Assembly: GCF_037975245.1 (NCBI RefSeq)
Contig: NC_092562.1
Location: 31,436,554-31,500,553 of the forward strand
Reading direction: 5' to 3'
Length of the DNA: 64,000 bases
Source: Apostichopus japonicus
Lineage: Eukaryota; Echinodermata; Holothuroidea; Aspidochirotida; Stichopodidae
Positions 57,701 through 64,000 of the stretch are shown piece by piece. The notes under the pieces were generated by a model, which was not told the DNA's origin, made no database searches, and saw only the letters and a list, made by a program, of their open reading frames with translations. The position numbers and the translations under genes are program-made. The stretch's first letter is position 1, and every line of letters begins with the position of its first letter.

Positions 57701-59911
57701 ATGGAGGCTCTAACAGCGTGGGATTACTTGGTAATAATCGTTATGCTGGCGATATCAGGCCTGATCGGAATCATCTTTGCAATTCGGTCTGTAGGACGCC
57801 AACAATCATCAAGTAATTACTTTCTCGGTGATCGCCACATGTCGGTGTTTCCTGTTGCGATGTCACTTACAGCGACGTATATCTCAGCTATAACCTACCT
57901 TGGAACACCTTCCGAAGTTTACCTACATGGACCGAAGTACGGCCTGATGGCGATGACTCGTATATTCGTCCCATTTTTGATCGTGTATTGCTTCGTGCCA
58001 GTGTTCTACAATCTTGATATCACTACGGTGTATGAATATCTCGGTATGCGCTTCAACAACACTGTTCGGTTTCTCGTCGTTGCTATGGAGTTTTTCGCAG
58101 GGTTCACCTACATGGGTATAGTGGTTTATGCACCTGCATTAGCACTCAGTACAGTGACTGGACTAAATCTAACCTTCTCCATTCTCGCTACCGGCATCAT
58201 CTGTACTTTCTACACAACAATAGGAGGAATAAAGGCTGTCATTTGGACAGATGTCTTCCAGGTAAGATTCCATCTAACTATTCCTTGTTTAGTCCCACAT
58301 CAAGAAGATGGAGGGTGTTTGGGACTGTTCGAACATCATCCGGTAGGGCGTCAACAAGGGAAGGGTGTGGTTGGCTAAGGATGCTGCAACCAAATAAGTA
58401 TGTACTTGGGTAGGGATGAAAATGCTGGAACACGATACATATGTTTTTATGAAACGAAACTGTTATGCGTGGCGAGAGTGACGAGAGAAAGTCAAACTTA
58501 AATAAAGCTAACGAGGAGACTAAAGTAATATTTTTACGACATGTTGGTATTACCTATGCCTTAGTTAAACAGAGCACAGTACAATCAAAACTGTAAGCAG
58601 TTACATCCGTATCGCAGATCTGTTTTAAGTTAATATATTGATTTGTTAATCTTATTAAGTTCGTTCACAAATGATATGGAATTTTCCTCTTCCAACTATT
58701 AGGCTATTTTGATGATCGTCGGTACAATTATGATGATCATCGCAGGTACGATTCAGATCGGAGGTCCTGCAGAAGGATGGCGAAGAGGTGCTGAAGGGGG
58801 ACGAACACAGCTAATAGATTTTAATATCGATCCAACGGTTCGATTGTCATTTTGGTCTCTATGCTTAGGAGGCTCAAGCTACTTGGTTATGATTGGAGCA
58901 ACAAAACAGGGCTACGTCCAAAGATATATGTCTTGTGCGAGTGAACGAGAAGCCCAATATGCGACTTGGTTGGGCATTTTGGGGACAGGTGTTATGCAAA
59001 TCCTGGCCGTGACTGCTGGCATGACCATATTCGCTTACTATTGCAAATGTGATCCACTGACTTCTGGTCACATTAATCGGCCGGATCAAATCGTTCCCTA
59101 TTTTATAATGGATGTTTTCCAGTCTGTTCCTGGGATGTCTGGATTGGTCATATCCGGGGCTTTTTGCGCCTCGCTTTCCTCCATGTCTTCTGTATTGAAC
59201 GCCATTGCTTCTATGACTGGACAGGACATCATAAAGGTGATTTGGCCAGATATTTCAGATGTGAAATATTCGGTCATTATTAAGATAATATCTGCCCTGT
59301 TCGGGGTTTTAACCATTGTGCTGGCCTTTCTTGCTTCTGCTTTGGGAGACATCTTACAAACAGCTGTATCTCTTGGAGGGTTGACTGGAGGCCCTGTACT
59401 TGGGGTATTCATGCTAGCATTTTTCGTCCCGAGGGGTAACTCTAAAGGAGCCACGACAGGATTAATTGGAGGAACTCTCTTTGGCTTGTATTTATATATT
59501 GGGTCCCAAATGTATCCTCCTCATGTCCAACGACCTCCTTTGACTACTGAGGGTTGCGAAGTAGATTTAAAGAATGGAACCTATACAACACTTGGTGATA
59601 ACTTGTTAACCGAAATGTTTACAGTGAGTACTGACAATTCAAGCCTAGAAGAGTCGGTCGTTTCAAACAGACTACCTGGCACTGCAATATTTCAAATCAG
59701 TTTTTTGTACCATATAGTGATCAACTCACTGATCAGCTTCATCATAGGGGTAGCTGTTAGCTATCTGACGTCATGGAAAAATCCCAAATTGGCGAAAGCT
59801 AACTTGTTGGCACCAATCATCGCTCGGATGTACACCAAATTAGAAAATGAGAAACAAGTTGATAGAGGTTGCATGAATTTGGAAGAACACGTCCCTTTAC
59901 AGAACGTATAA
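57701..59911 (+). CDS. Sodium-coupled monocarboxylate transporter-like protein (SLC5 family), copy B
   Basis: Exons 57701-58261 and 58703-59911 give 1770 nt, 589 aa. The intron follows VIWTDVFQ at the same phase-0 position as copy A. The start MEALTAWDYLV was chosen because it aligns with METLAALDYLI of copy A; an in-frame ATG at 57503 would add 66 residues without family likeness. Motifs run LTATYISAITYLGTPSEVY, YAPALALSTVTGLNL, TKQGYVQRYMSC, CDPLTSGHINRPDQIVPYF and SGAFCASLSSMSSVLNA, the same order as copy A. Asn-X-Ser/Thr sites lie in the last extracellular loop (KNGTY, DNSS). The C terminus LQNV lacks the PDZ-type Ser of copy A. High similarity and shared intron show it is a tandem paralogue. 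Transported acid is unknown. Confidence 0.9.
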
Positions 59912-60015
59912 AGCAAGGGTGTATATAGAGGGGCAACTTTTTGCTGCGACTGTTCAAGTGCACAGTCGGTTATGGGAATCCATTTCTTATCTTGTATAAT
60001 TGTTTGTCGTTTGGT

Positions 60016-60021
60016 AATAAA
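60016..60021 (+). terminator. Candidate polyadenylation signal of transporter copy B
   Basis: AATAAA in GGTAATAAAGCG, 105 bases after the stop codon of copy B. Confidence 0.6.
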
Positions 60022-60029
60022 GCGTGCCT

Positions 60030-62455
60030 CTTTCCTGTTTAATAACACAGCAAATATAGATAAAAAAGGTCTAACCCAGGTTAATAAAAATGAATGTTTG
60101 TACATTGGTACATCTATTTAATTTTATGATATTATTTTATAATTTTATAAGTTGTAAACTTATTATTGCTATTGACACAATTCTTTATACTAATGTATGG
60201 AATGAAGATATGCTTAACAATCTCGACAAAATCTTAGAAGTAATAACATTGGTGCGCTGCCCTTTGAATGACGGTAGGCATTGTTATAAGTTTTCAGATA
60301 AACTAATGATATGTGAAGTCCTTGTATTCATTGTTAAAAGAGTGGCAACTCATGTACATCGTAAGAACACCCTAAAGTTATTAAACATCTTTAAATAAGT
60401 TGATTATCAAAGTAAGATTTAAACCCATTTCATTCAACATCCTCTCTCCATCCCCTTCCCCCTCCCCCTTCCACCTTCTCGTGACATTCTGAACTACCGT
60501 ACTGATCAGAAATATTATAATATAAGCAAATAAAATGAAAAATAAAAATGAAATGAAATAACACAAGTTCAGGTGTTTCAATATTTATTCCTCTTCCTCT
60601 TAACCTAATTATCAGAATATTTAGGTAACTTTGTAATAATTTTATGGATCAGAATCAGACAAAAATATCCCTCAGTGATCCTCACATGTGTTAATAAAAG
60701 TGACAAAAGGGGACAAATGATATTAATTTTCCAGAAGAGACATTAATGGCACCCAACATCATTCGTCGTTAGGTAAATTCATAACCCATTTAATATGTTA
60801 TTTGAGTTATAAAAGCCTTTTTTACCATAGAACATCGTGTGTCTTCTGAGAAGCTGACCTTATGACCTGTATGTTAGAATAAATAGACCAGTCGCTTCGT
60901 ATAAAGAGCGTCTGATATATAAAGCGTTGTTTCTCAAATAAAAGAAATTAACGTGTTATACAACTTTAACCTTATACACTGCTAGAAGTGAATTTGATCG
61001 GTATAGGCTATAACATATGAAGGAAAACTAATAGCTTATTAATTTTAATAAAAGAATAACCCATACATATGCAATAAATGTCAATTCGCAATGATCCTCC
61101 TGGTCACTTTAAGAACCTCACTTTAAGAACGACAAGGTAGCATACGCCCATTAAAAGCCCCATTGATTAACACAATAAGTCACAAAAGTAATGTGGTCTC
61201 TAAGTCTATAGATAGAAGTTCTCACTAGCTAAACGCTACCCATCACCGGATAGCTGAAGAGTTGGTCTTTTATGGCACCCTCAATTTTCCGTACCATGAC
61301 CGCGCAGATTTTTTGCTATCAGAGCCTGAAATTTTCGCCACTTGTAAACAAACCTCTTCACTCAGTAGTAAACAATTTTCGTACGCTGCTCATGTGAGGC
61401 CTAAAGGGGTCTTAAATTGCCTCAATTGACCCAATTTGTTCACGACATGTACTTCCATTCATGCTCTTCAAAATGCAAGCCACATAAAAAAAAAATAGAT
61501 CATGGTTGATAACAGGTCAAAAAATATGTTCTCCTGCTGCTTTTTGGCAATTTTCCTGAAACAGGAGAACAATCGAGCGGATTATGCCACCACAACATTG
61601 ATAGATTCAAAGAACACGTCAAGCACCTTTAATAGCGTAGCATTTGATAATAGGGTTTAAACTACAGTTTGTCCGTCTTGTTCGTATTTGTTTGTATCTC
61701 ACCAGCCCAACTGCGCATGTCTATATGTCGTCTCGGCGAAGATAGAAGTTTGGCTATACAAATAGTACCTGATTCTAGCTATCTATATAAAACATGTTAC
61801 TCGTAAATATGTAAAGAAAACTTACAGCAATGTTATTAACTATGTTCTACATAATAAACTACGACACTGTTCATGTAACTGCATAGACTAACTAATGGAA
61901 TTGTATATACATGCGTTAAACAATAGATACGGATTTAAAATTCAGCCCTTTATGTTAACATATCAACACATTATATTTGCTTAGTAAATGTAATATGCCA
62001 AGTGTTTCTGTTGCAAATGAAACGACTGTTCTATCAAGTTTAAGGTATTATGATTACAAGAAGAACTGGACATCAAAATGTCCTGAAGTTTCTCGTCAGT
62101 TCTTCGCTTTTTTTTCATTTTCGCGTTGCGTTTATTTACGTGAGTACACAAGCAATTATTTCCTCTTATCATTTCCTTACAGCCTTGAAGTACTAACGTT
62201 CATGTTTCCAGTAAATTTAAATAGTTTGACAGATCATACAATCATATAGATTCCGCGTTGCAACCGTTATTTACCATAGTGCCGAGCCTTGGCGATTCAT
62301 CAAGCGGGGAAATGGTGATGATTTACTTTCTTACCTCAACCAACTCTTTATAATTGTGTTGAGCTTCATCTAAATGACTTTCTTGCTGTTTTTGGTATCC
62401 TTTTCCCCCCATGATTGCCAATCGCCAGTCTTGGTAATCGCAAATTAGGTTAGCA
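60030..62455. other. Intergenic region between convergent transporter copies B and C
   Basis: AT-rich; a 102-codon frame at 60090-60398 and several shorter ones have no recognised domain. A minus-strand AATAAA at 62132-62137 may end copy C transcripts. No repeats of note beyond A-runs. Confidence 0.5.
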
Positions 62456-63706
62456 TCAAACATTTTTCGAGATATCTTCCATCTCGGTCGGTACTTCCTG
62501 ATACTGGTTTCCAAGACCTTTCTTCGTTCCTTCCTTCTCCTCTCTCGATTTCAAGAAGTATTTTTGAACCATTGGCGTCAGATGAGCTGAGTCACATGCG
62601 TCCGCCCCTTTACCGCCGGGTAGATAGCTTACAAGAACACCCACAATAAATGTGATTACTGTACTTATTGTACTGTAATGTAAGTTACTTATAGCAAAAA
62701 TAGCTATACGATGAACGTGTAACTCCGCCTCACTCGCGGTTACGTCAGAGAATCCGGTAGTTTCGCTGTAATAATCTGCAGGCGCTAAATCAGTGAATGT
62801 TTGATACGTCATTGGCATTTCTGTAATATGTGAAGTATTAAGGCTCTCGCAGCGTTCCACGGAAACAGGAAGGTTAGACTGTGATCGAGATCCAGTCACT
62901 CTAGCTCCTATCTCCAGGGAGAGCCCGACTATTACAGCTACAATCAGCCCACTTAGGGCGCTTCGGGCGTCAGCCCTAGGAACAAAGACTCCGAGACATA
63001 TGACGCCAAAACCAGGTCCGCCAAATATACCACCGAGGCTGAGAACGATTTGAATGACGCCACCGAGGAATGAGGTCAGCAGAGCAATGCCAATAGAAAT
63101 GAGCCCCAAGAATGCAGAGATGAACTTCATGAGTCTGGTATAACTAGCCTCAGACATATCCGTCCAGTAGTTCTTTATAATTGTCTCCCCTATCACAGCA
63201 GCCAGTGAATTAATCAGAGACGATACCGAGGACAGAGAGGCGCAGAATGCGCCAGCAATGGCAATACCAGGAAGGCCAGGTATACCATGGAACAGATCCA
63301 TCACTAGAAGAGGGACCAGCTGGTCACGCGATGTGATCCTGCCTGTCGTGAGTGGATCGCAGTAGGCGTACCATGCAAACGCCACCATCCCACAGATGAC
63401 AGCAAGCATTTCTACCACACCCATCCCGATAATTCCTATCCAGGCTACCAGCTTTGCTTCCCTCTCTGTTTTGCAGGAGTTGTACCTCTGTATTACGGCT
63501 TGTTTGGAACCATTGAGCATAGTATAAAAGAAAGTACCTCCTATCATGATAGTCCAGAACGTATATCTAACTGTTGGGTCGAAGTTAAAATCCACCAGTT
63601 GGGTCCTTTGTCCTTCTTTGGCGCGCCTCCATCCTTCAGCAGCGCCACCTATTCTAACGGTTCCACCGATGATAATAAGTAGAAATCCAATCAGCATAAT
63701 TAAAGC
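62456..63706 (-). CDS. Sodium-coupled monocarboxylate transporter-like protein (SLC5 family), copy C, partial
   Basis: Last exon of a third paralogue on the opposite strand, 416 codons plus stop. It begins at an acceptor (TTCCCCTCCACAG before 63706) at the same position, after the expected VFQ of exon 1, as copies A and B. The rest of the gene must lie right of the window. Family motifs: GSKQAVIQRYNSCKTEREA, CDPLTTGRITSRDQLVPLL, PGLPGIAIAGAFCASLSSVS and GGIFGGPGFGVICLGVFVPR. It is more diverged than A and B are from each other, notably in the loop before the last helix and at the C-terminal DISKNV. It is convergent with copy B. Confidence 0.9.
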   Translation of the reverse strand, partial: ALIMLIGFLLIIIGGTVRIGGAAEGWRRAKEGQRTQLVDFNFDPTVRYTFWTIMIGGTFFYTMLNGSKQAVIQRYNSCKTEREAKLVAWIGIIGMGVVEMLAVICGMVAFAWYAYCDPLTTGRITSRDQLVPLLVMDLFHGIPGLPGIAIAGAFCASLSSVSSLINSLAAVIGETIIKNYWTDMSEASYTRLMKFISAFLGLISIGIALLTSFLGGVIQIVLSLGGIFGGPGFGVICLGVFVPRADARSALSGLIVAVIVGLSLEIGARVTGSRSQSNLPVSVERCESLNTSHITEMPMTYQTFTDLAPADYYSETTGFSDVTASEAELHVHRIAIFAISNLHYSTISTVITFIVGVLVSYLPGGKGADACDSAHLTPMVQKYFLKSREEKEGTKKGLGNQYQEVPTEMEDISKNV

Positions 63707-64000
63707 CTGTGGAGGGGAAAAGGGTCAAACTTGGTTAAGAGATCAAAGGATCGATAATATGATTATTCCAAATGCAATTATTCCACAAATCGTAAACATG
63801 ATAATGGTAAAGAGATCAAATAAACGATCTCATTATGAGAAGTGGACCATGAAAGATAAAGGGAGTAAAGGGAGTTACTGTGGGATAAGAAGCCTTGGTG
63901 AAAAATGCTTAAATTCTGGCACTAGCTATAATTTGTGCGCCAATGTTTTGGAGCTACTTCGGAGACACGAGTAGCCTATGGAGGTAAACTGGTCCAAAGC

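Noticed and set aside
60090-60398. 102-codon frame after transporter copy B
   Set aside because: Composition is that of AT-rich intergenic DNA, with no family motif; it lies just past the poly(A) signal of copy B.

Overview
The window is eukaryotic and intron-rich: short exons, GT-AG introns and abundant transposable elements. It looks like an invertebrate deuterostome, probably an echinoderm and perhaps a sea cucumber. The reasons are a GPI-type EGF-CFC (Cripto) gene, a family known from deuterostomes, a multi-copy cluster of SLC5 monocarboxylate-type transporters, and a mix of Mag-like Ty3/gypsy, CR1-like, Penelope-like and hAT elements. The species call is inference.

Layout. (1) 4203-19803, minus: a complete 11-exon DBT gene (E2 of the branched-chain 2-oxoacid dehydrogenase, 535 codons in my model). 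Its introns hold a 6.4 kb Ty3/gypsy element, itself split by a hAT element, two further hAT elements and several minisatellites. (2) 20168-32383, plus: a complete 11-exon RTCA gene (RNA 3'-terminal phosphate cyclase, 363 aa), head-to-head with DBT. Only 364 bp separate the two start codons, and the genes have the same neighbour arrangement in human. (3) 34310-40589, minus: a 4-exon EGF-CFC/Cripto-like gene (191 aa) with signal peptide, EGF, CFC and C-terminal GPI-type tail, convergent with RTCA. (4) 40.6-50.4 kb: a repeat graveyard with a CR1-like LINE end, a Penelope-like GIY-YIG remnant with a hammerhead-like motif at its 3' side, a probable solo LTR, a Harbinger-like element carrying a nested TTAA MITE, and long (TA)n tracts. 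(5) 50.4-64 kb: three SLC5/SMCT-like sodium-solute symporter genes (two complete, plus, two exons each; one partial, minus, running off the right edge) that share one intron position.

The genes are ordinary metabolic, RNA-processing, signalling and transport genes, not one pathway. Most of the unusual content is in how repeats meet exons. One hAT element duplicated a DBT splice donor exactly. A minisatellite copies the exon 10 splice acceptor of DBT seven times. RTCA intron 4 holds decayed copies of exon 4. The Cripto EGF domain lacks precisely one disulfide pair. The gypsy copy has near-identical LTRs but is broken in RT, RNase H and integrase. Two hammerhead-like RNA folds are present, one next to the Penelope remnant. 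All gene models come from reading splice sites and frames by eye; no alignment or transcript data were available.
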